Source: Dentipellis sp. KUC8613 (taxonomy: Eukaryota; Basidiomycota; Agaricomycetes; Russulales; Hericiaceae). From it: a stretch of 64,000 bases of DNA. Under the pieces are notes generated by a model. The model worked only from the letters and a program-made list of their open reading frames with translations. It made no database searches and was not told the DNA's origin. The translations under genes and the position numbers were made by a program. Positions 1 to 11,129 of the stretch are shown one piece after another; within the stretch, counting starts at the first letter, position 1, and the number at the start of each line of letters is the position of its first letter. Where the stretch lies: assembly GCA_002286715.1 (NCBI GenBank), contig NSJX01000057.1, positions 5,251-69,250 of the forward strand, read 5' to 3'.

Positions 1-1009
1 ATTTACGTGTCGCGTCATGCCATGCTCGAAAGATATCAGACTATTCTGATGCTCCGCTGCCTTGACTGCTCCTCGTGCGCCCGAAGTTCGAGGGCAAGTA
101 GTAGATGTTCCTTCAATAAAGTCCATACACCCCACGTTCTGCACGCGTGAGGCTGCTGTTTGCCCGCCTTTTTACTCTCAGACAAGTGTATATACGACAA
201 TTATGAATACTCAAGCTATGATCACAATGACATGTATCAAAATTCGATATCTGGAGTGCGTGAAGGCTGCCGCACATCGCGGGCGTCGACTACATCGCTA
301 TAATCCGGGGGAAGTGCCTGGGAATCGTGCCGAGGATGCCGAGCGGTCTGCCAAGTTCTCTAAATCAGTTCTAAACTCCCCAACAACGGTCTTACGGTTT
401 AGACCCAATTCCTCTAAATCGATCGGAGCTGCAATGATAGATCATGTTTAGAGGGAAAATCACTTCTAAACAGTTACGGAAAGTCATCCCATGATGGACG
501 GTACTTACCGGCGGATCTCAGTGGTGAGTTCACGAGTATGAGAACGATATGCGGCCTCCGGAAACCAGGAACGAAGGAGCACATGGAGATGTCAGGCTGG
601 AGCGCAGAACGAGTACCCCGTGTCGTCAGGTGACGGCACGCAGAGACGCATGCAGCGTGCTGGTGGTGTAGGGCTGATCAAGGGCTGATGTGGGATCGGG
701 TGCGCGATCTGCGAATGCTTGGCGAAGTAGGAAAATCCGTGAAGATTTCACGGGCGCGCGTTTGTCTAGGAACAGAATCAGTAAGAGGAGGACCAGGCGA
801 GGACACTCAGTTATGGGAATGCGTAGGTGAGGCTAGGCGACGACCAGCCTAGGCAAGTGCGCGAACACTGGCCTGTGAAGATTCTCCCGAGACGGGCTCG
901 TTGCTGGAGTACTGTGAAGAGTAAATTTGCAGGCTCAGAATTCGGTGGGCGTGAAGCACAGCAAGGCGATTGACTTTGAGGGTTGGAGAAGAGAACGTAC
1001 TAGCGAGAG

Positions 1010-1228
1010 GCGGGGTGGTGCGGGGAAGAAGGGCGCCGTGCAACCGGGATCGTCACGGGAGCGGGGTGTACCTGTATCACGGGGTCACGCGACGGTTACG
1101 CGCCCCATCTGCGCTCGTCTTTCTTTCTTCTTCTAGTCCTCAACTTGCCCTTTCGCCCACGCCGGCCCGCAAGAATCACGATGTCATTTAGCAGTCTGAT
1201 GGCCTCCAGACTCCCTTATAACCCCCGC
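1010..1228 (+). promoter_or_regulatory. Cluster of CreA/Mig1-like GCGGGG sites
   Basis: GCGGGG occurs at 1010-1015, 1020-1025 and 1061-1066, and its complement CCCCGC at 1223-1228, all within about 290 bases of the transporter start at 1296. Fungal CreA/Mig1 carbon-catabolite repressors bind SYGGRG, which these fit. In a GC-rich genome such hexamers also arise by chance, so glucose repression of the gene is only an inference. Confidence 0.3.
1216..1221 (+). promoter_or_regulatory. TATA-like box of the hexose transporter gene
   Basis: TTATAA lies 75 bases before the start codon at 1296, a usual distance for a basidiomycete core promoter. Confidence 0.4.
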
Positions 1229-1295
1229 GAGTCCTCATCATGCCCAGGTTTCGCCCGCCTTTTCTCTCTATCGACCCTCCATCCTTGTGCTAACC

Positions 1296-3178
1296 ATGGC
1301 AGCAAAGGGTAGAGGAGTACGTGCCATTTTTTTTAAATTATCTGTACCCCGATGACTGACAGCTGCTATAGTATAGCGCTGCGATCGCCTCCAACCCGGT
1401 ACGTTGCCTATCGCGGACTTCGAGGCGTGCGCACTGACGCTTTTTGCAGTACATCGTCGGTTCATTCGCATGTATCGGTGGAGGCCTCTTCGGATTGGAC
1501 ATCTCGTCCATGTCCGGAGTGCTGAATGTGAGCTCGATGGCAGATTTGTTAATTCTGCATCTAACATTTTTTTAGAATGACGCGTACATGGATTACTTTG
1601 GTCGCGTAAGTCGCACGCAGCGTTGCATCGTCCCTCGCTTACCTCCCACGTGTTTTGCAGCCCGGTCCCAACGCCCAGGGTGGTATCGTAGCTTCTATGC
1701 CCGCCGGATCCTTCGCTGGAGCCCTGCTCGTCACTTGGCTCGCCGATTTTGTCGGCCGCAAAAAGACTGTTATCCTTTCCGGTTGGATCTGGGTTATCGG
1801 ATCCATTCTCCAATGCGCTGCTCAAAATCGCGGCATGCTCGTGGCCGGTCGTGTCATCTCTGGTATTGCTGTCGGTCTCGCGTCTGCCGTCGTGCCCGTC
1901 TACCAATCCGAGATCACTGAGCCCAGCATCCGTGGTCGTGTCGTATCCATGCAGCAGTGGTCCATCACCTGGGGTATTCTTCTCCAGTACTTCGTCGAAT
2001 TCGGCTGCTCTTACATCAACGGCGTCGCGTCTTTCCGTATTCCATGGGGTCTTCAGATGATACCCGCTATCGTCCTCTCCGTCGGCATGCTGTTCTTCCC
2101 TGAATCCCCCCGCTGGCTCGTCGATCATGACCGTCCTGAAGAAGCCCACCGGATTCTCGCCGATCTGCACGGTGGCGGCGATCTCAACAATGAGCTTGTG
2201 CTCCTCGAGTATGAAGAAATCAAGGCTCAGGTCGCGTTCGAGAAGAACGAGGGCGCAAAGTCATACCTCGATCTCCTCAAGCCTGGTATTGTGCGCCGCG
2301 TCGGCATGGGCACGTCCCTCCAGATGTGGTCTCAGCTCTCCGGAATGAACATCATGATGTACTACATCATCTACGTCTTCCAGGGCGCTGGTCTCACGGG
2401 ACGTCGCGGTAATCTCATCGCCGACTCGGTCCAATACGTCCTCAACGTCGTCCTTACCAGTGCGTGTACTTTCTCCGCTTCTTCTCTACGCTCACTCACG
2501 CTCACCTTTGACTAGTCCCTGCAATCCTCTACATCGACCGCTGGGGCCGCCGTCCCATGCTCCTCGCCGGCACTCTCCTCATGGGCTTCTGGCTCATGCT
2601 CGTCGGCGGCCTCCAAGGCCGCTTTGGCCACTGGGGCATCGTCGACCACAACCGCATCTGGCTCATCGACGGTCACGATTCAGCCACGAAGGGTATCATT
2701 GTCTGCTCTTACCTCTTCGTGTGCTCCTTCGCCATCACCATGGGCCCCGTCTCCTGGACGTACCCCGCCGAGATCTTCCCCATGCGCGTGCGCGCCAAGG
2801 CCGTCTCCGTGTCCACCGCGGCCAACTGGGTCTTCAACTTCGCGCTCGCGTGGGCCGTTCCGCCCGGGCTCAGCAACATTGCATACAAGACATACTTCAT
2901 CTTCGGCACGTTCAACTTCGCGGCCTTCATCCACATCTTCTTCTGCTTCCCCGAAACTGCCGGCCGCTCGCTTGAGGAGATCGAGGAAGTGTTCGCGCAG
3001 GGACACGTGTTCACGGCGTGGAAGATCAAGCGCGACGTCGGGAAGAAGACGCTCGAGCAGGTCGTCGCGCAGAAGAAGGACATTCACGTACGTGTGCTGC
3101 TTGTTCTTTGCTTGCGAGCCCGGCTGACGCATACACCCCGTGCAGGAACACGACGTCGACGAGAAGGACTCCGTGTAA
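1296..3178 (+). CDS. MFS sugar (hexose) transporter, SP family
   Basis: Plasma-membrane sugar porter of the major facilitator superfamily, expected to move hexoses with protons. Seven exons splice to 519 residues: 1296-1316, 1372-1398, 1450-1527, 1576-1605, 1661-2459, 2516-3087 and 3146-3178. The spliced protein shows the family signatures in order: GGGLFGLDISSMSG in the first membrane segment, DFVGRKK in the first cytoplasmic loop, PESPRWL before the central loop, the QLSGMN segment in helix 7, DRWGRR in the matching loop of the second half, and PETAGRSLEE after helix 12. The N-terminus joined across the first introns reads SNPYIVGSFACIGGG, as in fungal high-affinity glucose/hexose transporters. 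Length is normal for the family. The substrate cannot be told from sequence; hexose is the family default. GCGGGG elements upstream suggest, but do not prove, carbon-source control. Confidence 0.93.
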
Positions 3179-3780
3179 TGGACGGATTCCTGCTTTTCGG
3201 CGTAGTGTGCAGTGCGAGTTTTTTGCCTTTAGTCTCGGGTTTCTTGAGTTTCTGTTCGAGTATGAATGCTCCTCCGTGTATTAATGATCTCCTTTCGCGT
3301 TCGCCACGTCACTTACGAATTAATGACACTTTTTTTTCTTGCTTTTTGAATCACTGAGTCGCAGAAATCGGACGCTCTGTTCCTGAAAGCATTTTGCCTA
3401 CTTTCGTCAAAGCTCACCGCACGTGTCGAAGCACAAGACCACGCGTCTGGGGCTTGAAGTTACAAACTTTTCGCACTACGACGACATATCCCAGCACCGC
3501 GAGCCACCTTCATACGTCGTTGATCCTCTCGAACGCGACGCGGTCCAATCCCGTCTCGCTGCTCGCCATCTTGGCATCGGCCGTACTTCTAGGATGACCA
3601 AATACGGAGCACCGGCGAAGTCCGACAGTAAAAAAAGAATGACTTCTCATTGACAGAAATACACTAGCCTTGGCAATCTTCCGTGCATGCTTCTGATTAC
3701 AATTAACCATACAAACCACCGCTCGGACCCAGGCGCCCGGCGCCTTTCGTACAACCCATGAAATATCCTCGAGCTACGAC
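3179..3780. other. Intergenic region between convergent genes
   Basis: This 600-base stretch holds the 3' ends of the transporter (+) and the RlpA-like gene (-). It contains AT-rich tracts such as the T-run near 3329-3337 but no open frame I can support. Confidence 0.6.
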
Positions 3781-4472
3781 TCAGTCGTCGAACGACCATG
3801 TCATGCCGATCTCGCCCAGGTTGAGGTCCGCGAGTTTCGCGAACGCGGCGGGGCTGAAATCGAGGTCGGTGCTGTTGCAGCCTACGCAGCGGTCTGTGAC
3901 CTTGACCGTCACGGATTTGCCTTCGACTGCATAAGTGGGATCAGCTGGAGTCAGGGAGGGTGCGATGACAGGTAACTCACAATTTGCGGTGATGGACTTC
4001 TTGCAGATGGGGTTGCTGCAAAGGGGTACAATCACTCGTAAGTCGAATGCACAGGAGAAGAGGATAAAGGCTTACTCGTTTGAGTTCCCATTTGCGCCGC
4101 TGCCCACGAGAAATTACCGTTGAGAAGGCAGATAGAAGAGAGACAGGCAAGGAGACGCACGGGAAGGTATCGAAGAGATCGTGGCCCACTGCAACGATCA
4201 GGTCGTCGTTCGAATTCGTGACACCGCACGCGCCGAGGCCGGGGTAAAAGAACGTGCCTGTATTGCGACGCAGAGTCAGTCGTTATAAATGGCATCCACC
4301 GAGCCGCAGGTCCAGCGTCGACAGCCTGAAATATTGGACAGAACGTACCACGGCCGTCGTTCGTGCCAGACTCAGATGCGGAGCCACGCGCAACAAGCAT
4401 GGGGGCGGCGCTCACAGAGACCGCAGCAACAATAGCGTAGAAGACGGTGGCGAGGTGCGTCAACGCAACCAT
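3781..4472 (-). CDS. Small secreted RlpA-like/barwin-like protein (riboflavin-aldehyde-forming-enzyme type), copy 1
   Basis: Secreted single-domain double-psi-beta-barrel protein. Five exons close exactly at 141 residues: 4472-4349, 4257-4161, 4099-4076, 4015-3981 and 3926-3781. A hydrophobic signal peptide (MVALTHLATVF... to about residue 25) is followed by GTFFYPGLGACG, an NSNDDLIVAV strand, an ICKKSI strand, VKVTDRCVGC and LDFSPAAFAKL, the order seen in mushroom riboflavin-aldehyde-forming enzymes and RlpA/expansin-like barrels. The DRCVGC and LDFSPAAF motifs carry the Asp and Cys residues conserved in the family. Exon 3 is only 24 bases long and codes a Gly/Asn-rich loop. It lies head-to-tail with copy 2 and shares intron positions with copies 2 and 3. 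The biochemical role of most members is unsettled; wall binding or redox activity are both possible. Confidence 0.88.
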
Positions 4473-5585
4473 GGTGTACAAGCAGAGATGTTGAGACGAG
4501 AAAGGAGAAGGAAAGTGTAAGGAGAGAATGGACTTGCAGGCGCTGCCCGAACGATGCTGGACAAAGTCAAAGGTACGTTTGCTTTATAGTCGGGACGGAT
4601 CGTCGCGGCCATGGGTGCTCCGTGGCATCGCAGCCGACGAGCGGCAGGGGGCTGGGCTGGACCGCACGACTTTCGGAGGCCATAATTAGACCGTGACGGC
4701 AGCCCCGAGGCATGATAGTCTTTGCGGGTCGAGTGCTGGGCGGCAGCAAGTCAGCACGATGACGGCCACTGCAGTGGCAACTTACGCGTTCCCTCTTGAA
4801 TGTAACTCCAATGATTGTCGCGCAGCTGGAAGGAGATTGAACTTCGATGCGAGGAGGACCTGAAACTTGACACAGGCCTCGCCGCCATCGATCCTCTTCG
4901 TCTAAAAATGACAGGGCGCCGGGACTAAAAATAAGACAAGACACAGGTCTACGTCCAAGTACTTACGGAGGCTATCAAGACTGTAGGCTAGCGATTCCAT
5001 GATCTCGCAATTCAAAGCGACGTTCGATCTATGTATATCCCGAGCCTAAGAAATCAGTGCTGCAGAACTCGAAAGACGAAAATGCACGACTCACCGGACA
5101 GAGGACTAAATGTAAGTATTTGATGTGCGTCGATACGACATATCGGACACGGCGCGATGCGGACGGTGCTGCGGAGCTGTCAATCCATAATGAAAATGTT
5201 CCTGATCGTACGCTGAATCTTATCCCGGGATCCTATACACGATGCACTGAATGACGACGTTACATAGTTACCGAGGAAGAAGTCTAGGTCAGGCAGAACG
5301 GATGCCGCATTCACAGCTTGCGATGGACGGAAAGCAGCGAGACGCGATGCGCGCTTTCCCATATCTTCAGTAGTCCGACTCGTCCCAGAGGTAGATAATC
5401 GTGAGCACCTATACTCTTTGAACTCAACGACAGCAAGAAATCGTGTCTTCAATGCCGTTCGAAACGCGACTGAGCACAACTTCAAAAAATCATTAATATA
5501 TCCTTGAATAAATACCCGAATCATGCCGTATGTTTCATGCCTTGTGACTCGTGCTCTCATCACTCGAATCCCGACACAAAGGCGT
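4473..5585. other. Intergenic region between the two RlpA-like genes
   Basis: Holds the promoter of copy 1 and the 3' region of copy 2. Apart from the TATA box at 4583-4588 I see no gene; open frames are short and lack family content. Confidence 0.55.
4583..4588 (-). promoter_or_regulatory. TATA box of RlpA-like copy 1
   Basis: TATAAA on the minus strand, about 111 bases before the ATG at 4472; copy 2 has the same motif at almost the same distance (115 bases). Confidence 0.5.
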
Positions 5586-6229
5586 TCAAGAGAAATCCCA
5601 GGTGATGTCAATGCGTCCAAGGTCTTCGCTCGCGAGCTTCTTGAACGCGGCAGGGCTGAAGTCCAAGTCGTTGAGTTTGCAGCCGGGGCAGCTGTCGACG
5701 ACCTTGGCCCGCACAGACTTGCCCTTGACTGAAAACGAACGTATAGTTGTCAGTCGGTCTGCGTATTTGCAAAGCAAATGTGATGGGCAGAGCATACAGT
5801 GAGCGGTGATAAACTTGTTGCAAAGGGGGTTCCTAATCAAAAGCATAAGCATCGTGTCATGAAACAGAGAAAGACGCATGAGGCATACTTGTTGGGGTTC
5901 CCGCCCTTACCGCTGGGACAAATCGTGAGCGGTGAAGGTGAGAAACATCGTATAGAATATCACTTACGCGCTATCGAACAGTTGAGCAGACACCGCGACA
6001 ATCAAGTCCGATTCCTTGTTCGTGAAGCCACAGGCGCCAAGGGCGGGGGTAAAGAACGTGCCTATGTCCAGCATCAGCATACCGACCCAGTTGTACGAAC
6101 GTCACCGCGTCATCAAACTGCAAATGCGAGCTTACCTTGGCCCTTGTTAGATCGCGGGGCGAGCGGCGCAGCACTTGTGGACATCATGAAGATAGAAGCA
6201 ACAGCAAAAAGGTGCGTCAACGCAACCAT
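5586..6229 (-). CDS. Small secreted RlpA-like/barwin-like protein, copy 2
   Basis: Paralogue of the gene at 3781-4472, in the same orientation. Five exons close exactly at 129 residues: 6229-6136, 6061-5968, 5912-5889, 5832-5798 and 5728-5586. The signal peptide runs MVALTHLFAVASIF to about residue 21. The mature part has GTFFTPALGACG, ESDLIVAVS, the strand LCNKFIT, VKVVDSCPGC rendered as AKVVDSCPGC, and LDFSPAAFKKL, ending in ITWDFS. The conserved DRC of copy 1 is DSC here. Exons 3, 4 and 5 are 24, 35 and 143 bases, identical in length to the corresponding exons of copy 3 near 48.5 kb, so these two are the closer structural match. A secreted double-psi-beta-barrel protein is certain; enzymatic activity is not. 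Confidence 0.88.
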
Positions 6230-7843
6230 GATGAGAATTCGGGTCAGAAGGAAAAGAAAAGAATAGACAAGAAGACTGGAAAACTGGACAGGCGCAGCCC
6301 GGAGAAAGTGAAAATAACGTATCTGCACGCACCCGGGCCCCAATTTATACGCAGGTTCAGGGTAAGCTTGATCAAGAAAGGCCACCCGAGGTCTGGTCTA
6401 GTCGGGGTGCACGCCTTGGTGCCTTGAGACCTGTGCAAGCTGATAGATCCTCGCCACCGCCGGGATTTCCGACAATGGTGTACGAATAGCTTAGCTACAC
6501 AGTGAAAGCCGTCATTAGCACAACGACCGTGATAGTAATAGTAAGAAAAGACCTCAGCATGTGCCATCGCAACAAAGCCGAAAGCAGTCCCAAAAGACAA
6601 TGAGAAACGATGCACAGTTGTCGGTCATACCGCTCTCGAAAGACGGCATCACTGACATTTCCAATCGTGAATTAGTCACTCGCTCTGGCCAGAGATACCG
6701 GTCGTTCGCGATCCGGATCGCTCGGGGGTCAAGTGGCGATTGTGAGATGCTCTAAACGCCCTCCGAGTCGGGAAAGCGGGACGCTGTGGCACATCGCGAA
6801 CAACCGGAATGAGGGAGTCGACCACCCTTCCTTGCATGCTAATACGCAGCACGTACCACTAATATGAGATGAACGCGCCGGTCTTGCTGCAGCAGTAGAA
6901 CTGTCATGAAGATCAGTTCGGGGCATGACTATCTCGTATGACGAAGCTGAACGCACCTGCATGGCATCGACAGGCCGCAACCAACTGCGTATCGCATGGT
7001 GCGACCGCACTCGGCACCCTCACAGCCCCGATTCCTGGGTGAACAGGTCAATCACACAAGGACCCTTACTCCCAATCAGCCCAGAGCACTACAATCAAGG
7101 GAAATTTGCTGTGCAAACACTAGATACCCGACTATCGCCAGCAGCGACGAGTATTGCCCGGAAGTGTGTTCAATCATTTACATGCAGTAACGACACTCGC
7201 TGCATTTCGGCGTTCTGAGCGAGTAGCTAGTCTCCTATGTTGCCGCTGGCATGCTGGCGCTTGGCAGGTTCATTATGTTCTGCCTCAAGATCTCGCCCTG
7301 CGTAGTCGCGCGGTATCACCAATACCGCACTATCGTCCAGTGTGTGCTTGTCTGTGGTCTCGTGGCTTGTTCGCTCAGAGCTTGGGCTTGTGTACCATCT
7401 ATATCAAGGTTCCGATACAAGTGACAGGCTCGGGCGGGATTTCGTGAATAAACTGGCTGCGTACCTCAGATTACACCGACTCATGCTGCTCCGGAGCATG
7501 TGCAAAGCTGCTTGTGATGAGAAAGAACAGAAGAATCCCTCGAGTGTGACGCGTGTATATCTGTACACTCAGGAGATAATGGACGCAATAAACACTGTTT
7601 CAATAACGGCAGCGACCTCAAGAGACATCCGACAGCTAGTGATGCCAAAGTATGATATACCCAGAAGGTACAACGAGAGGAGAGAGCTGCTTGTTTCACG
7701 TCCACCGCGAAGACGGACGCGAACCACGGATTATAACCGTATGTGTGGGTGCGGACCGAGATCCGCTGGGGCGAGCGGTGAAACACCACGTCCATTCGCG
7801 TCCTCCGAGAAACACGAATGGAATTAGCGCGCCGAGCAAGTGA
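6230..7843. other. Gene-poor region between RlpA-like copy 2 and the candidate transposon
   Basis: No open frame here shows family content, a credible splice pattern or coding-type codon use. The first 120 bases are the promoter of copy 2. Confidence 0.5.
6344..6349 (-). promoter_or_regulatory. TATA box of RlpA-like copy 2
   Basis: TATAAA on the minus strand, 115 bases upstream of the ATG at 6229. Confidence 0.5.
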
Positions 7844-8239
7844 TACTGTCCCGTTTCGACCACAAGTTCACGGGGTGTGACCTGTGACCTTAGTTCACCA
7901 CCCGGGACGAAGTTCATTGGTGGCTGTGACCAGGGACCGAAGTTCATGGGACACAAGTTCACCGTATAGATGCAGGTTTCATGGCATTCTGAGGGCCCGA
8001 GTGGGTCAGGGATAACAGATTCAGAGGGGAAACGGCCAAATTGAGGCATTTGGAGGCCGGAAAGCGAGAATTCAGGAAAAAAATCGAAATTTCGAGCGAT
8101 TTTACGTAACGTTTTCGTATTTTGTGACGCTCCCGACCGAAGTTCACCGCGGCTGGTGACCCGTGACATGGGTCGAAATAGGTTCAAGTTCACAGGGTCT
8201 GTGACCCGTGACTGAACCTGTGGTCGAAACGAGACAGTA
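7844..8239. mobile_element. Candidate non-autonomous inverted-repeat transposon (MITE), about 395 bp
   Basis: The two ends are inverted repeats: 27 bases starting at 7844 (TACTGTCCCGTTTCGACC...) match the complement of the 27 bases ending at 8239 (TACTGTCTCGTTTCGACC...) at 25 positions. The outermost TA on each side could be a Tc1/mariner-style TA target duplication, which would place the element proper at 7846-8237. Inside, the word AAGTTCA recurs (7864, 7910, 7940, 7955, 8140, 8186) alongside GTGACC words near both ends, while the middle (about 7990-8125) is AT-rich. No transposase is encoded. Only one copy lies in this window, so mobility is inferred from structure alone. Confidence 0.6.
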
Positions 8240-11129
8240 TTGCGCTGCCGGCATCCCAGAGGTAACCGTTTCCTCTAGCTGTCCAAACGGACGTGTTGGC
8301 GATAGGGAGAGTGTGCGGGAAGGAAAGCTGTCGTATGTACACGATGCTGCAGTCTCTAGACAGAACCGCGAAGTATGAGATGCAGAGATCATCTTCAAGA
8401 GAGCGGGAGACGTGGTCTTCGACACGATAGAACGAAAAGAAGACAACTCAGAGAAGCTCTAACTGACGCCCGTCCAAAAAAGCGTGTGAAAACCCACGTG
8501 CGCACTCGGAATATCTGCGGCTCGGCCGCTGGCGTTTGAGGGTGTCTTGACCCTAGTCTCCTTCACAGACCTTAACAGAAGATAGTCGTTCTGTTATCTT
8601 GACCCATACGTAGCTGGCCTTGACGAAAATACCCGTGCAAGTTCTGCCAGGCAGAGTAAGCTTCTTCAATGGCGGGAGATTGAAGATTTAGGTCTCCCTG
8701 CTTCGCTTGCTAGGCCCGAGAATCTGCGGCCAATGAACAATGAGACACATGTCAAGACTCCAGGAAGGACCAGCCCTGTGTAGTCGAAGATACTTAAGGT
8801 GCGTATATTCAAAATGATCTCTCAAGATAACAGCTTTACCTCCAGGAGCTTGTCTCTGCTAGCAGGAAAGCATTCCCGGCTGTACACCCCTCCTCCGAGT
8901 CGCACACCCATACCATTCCCCATTCGCCTCCGGCGCACTTCTCGAGCAGCTATCAGCCTGCCTTAGTAGTCAACACATATTTCTCAGGCCATAAAGGCCG
9001 TGCATGGAGTACTGAGCATGCCCAGCTAGGCGACCGTGCGGCCCCGAACGTGCATGAGACTATGAGCCTCCGCGCAGCGTAGAGACACTCGAGGTATGAG
9101 GGCGCTGAACCTGGACATCGTGCGTTGCATCTCTAGTTCTTACTTGCACTACTGACCGCCAGAAGCTTGAGGCTTCAGAGACATCACATGAAAAGGCCGC
9201 TGGAGGCGCCTGCACATCCTCCGGCGGCAACGAGGAGCTACGACAGCTTTTCTTCGATGCGCCCGTACGCCCGCTGTTAAAGTACGCCCGCGCCTGCGAC
9301 TTCCAGCTGCGAATCCGCGTCGAACAAGCCCTGAGCCATAGTGCTGCTTCAATGATGGGCTCTGTAAATTGTCGTTACCTCCACGCTCTCGTTCTTGGAT
9401 CTGCATACCCATCGCTCGTGTCCCATGCCGCACTCCCATCACCACCCTTCCCCTCGCGCCCAGGTGCTCTCATCTTTGTCCCGCTGTCAACACATGTGCA
9501 TCTGGCTTCCCCACTGGGCCATCGCCCTTGCCTGTCCGTCGACATCGACCATCATGTTCACTCAAGAGGATAAAGACACCTTAGCGATGGCTGGGTGTGT
9601 TTCACAGACTGCGCGCAAGAGGCACAGAAGATCTCTCTAGTGACATGCCTGTGAACAGGAGCCGACCGTCGCTGGGGTACGCCCGAGTGGGGGCATGCTC
9701 TGCGACGATTGCGACAGCGTGGGGCGTGTCGGCTTGCAGCGGGGCGTGTCAGGAGAGATTTACGTAGGGCTGGGCGAGCGGGTGCGCGCGATGTACGTCG
9801 CAGGATGGATCAGGCATCGAGGATGCGCGTGTACGTGTGTACGGCTGGGAAGTCGTCTCGTCTTCTGTGTTCGAGCTAATGAGATGCTCAGGTTGTTCAG
9901 TTATAACTTCTTCCACAGCGCTGCGCCACTTGATAACGCCATGGGCCTCTAGAAAACACTGTAACAGGAATCTTTACCTCATGGTTTGTGTATGTAAGCA
10001 CACCAATGCGGCATGCTGAGGACGCGAACATCAACCATGCGCAACCATCAAACTTGCTTCCGAATCGATGTGCCAATAAAAAGGCCACACCACTTCCTCG
10101 AGCGAACTCACGGACCCACTCGATGCTCTGCGGGTGCCATCTGGATGAGGAAGTAGCCTATCATACAGAGTTGTCGTCCCTTCGCTCCACGCCGTTTGCG
10201 CGACCATGACAACAGTTTGCTGTTCTCAAACTGTCATGGGATTTAGCGCGTAAAGATCCTGGGTGTGCGGCGTCCAGTATTCCCGCGGCGTCCTCATAGC
10301 ACGTAGAGCGGTCCTGGATGAAGCAAGCTCTTACCTTGGTCAGGCACACGCACTGCCTGAACATTCTCTGTATGGGCTTGAACGGAGCCCTTGAGCCCAT
10401 CGTCTGGATCTATAATCTACGGTCAAATAGTCTCTGCGGATCGTGATGACGTGGAAGACGCGGATGCGAGTGCTAGTGCGCGGAGGCTCAGGATCCTCCG
10501 GCGCTATCCAGTTCTCAGTATGTTATCAATTGTCATCTCCGAGTCTCTCGCTGGCACTTTTCAATCCTGATAACTCTACTAGTATGCGATTGACATCTGA
10601 GTAGGCCTCAAATAAAAGCCGAAGATGGAGCTTCGACCATGCCTATCTTAAATCTCTGTCAAAATTTTCTCGGAGACTGTCTTTCTGCCAATGCGCTGCT
10701 GCTCCTGATTCGGAGCACCGAAAACTGTTAATTCCGCGGTGGTGCGTGGCGTAATTCTGCGCCGATCATCACTAGTTCTGAAGTGCTGCCAATGATTGCA
10801 TGCAGGATAAGGACTTCCGTTCAACTTCTGACAAATAGAAGACGCACTGTCTATGTGACGCATGAATGGAAGACAAGATTCAGCGGATCCGGCGACCATG
10901 GGATCCACAAAGGCTCCTTCGAGATTCTTGGGAGGCACTTTGACTTTCGGAAATCCGACCGGGAATGTAATTTCCTGAGGGACCCTGGTATCGGGCTGAA
11001 TATCTCACCTGTAGGTCATTTGTTGCCGCACTGGTAGTTAATAGTGCCGAATCGGTGCACGCAGCAAGGGACAGTAGAAAAGCTGCCTCTGCAGCTCGGT
11101 CTTTCCCAGGTCCCTCCACAATCTGTAGC
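8240..11129. other. Gene-poor region upstream of the acyl-CoA oxidase-like gene
   Basis: Nearly 2.9 kb with only short, unconvincing open frames on both strands. I found no recognisable domain, RNA gene or paired repeat. The final few hundred bases should contain the promoter of the gene starting at 11130. Confidence 0.5.

Larger units (their letters stand above)
1..1295. other. Intergenic region upstream of the hexose transporter
   Basis: I see no supportable gene here; short open frames on both strands have no recognisable content and no consistent splice structure. The last 300 bases look like the promoter of the downstream transporter gene: a TATA-like TTATAA at 1216-1221 and several GCGGGG elements, annotated separately. 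Confidence 0.6.

Noticed and set aside
1268..2170. A 300-codon open frame on the minus strand across the hexose transporter
   Set aside because: It is the shadow of the transporter exon; the plus-strand protein has full family motifs and a clean intron pattern, the minus frame has none.
7112..7130. A short word resembling the conserved AAACTAGATACCC region of small-subunit mitochondrial rRNA
   Set aside because: The similarity covers only about a dozen bases with an insertion and nothing around it resembles rRNA; treated as chance.
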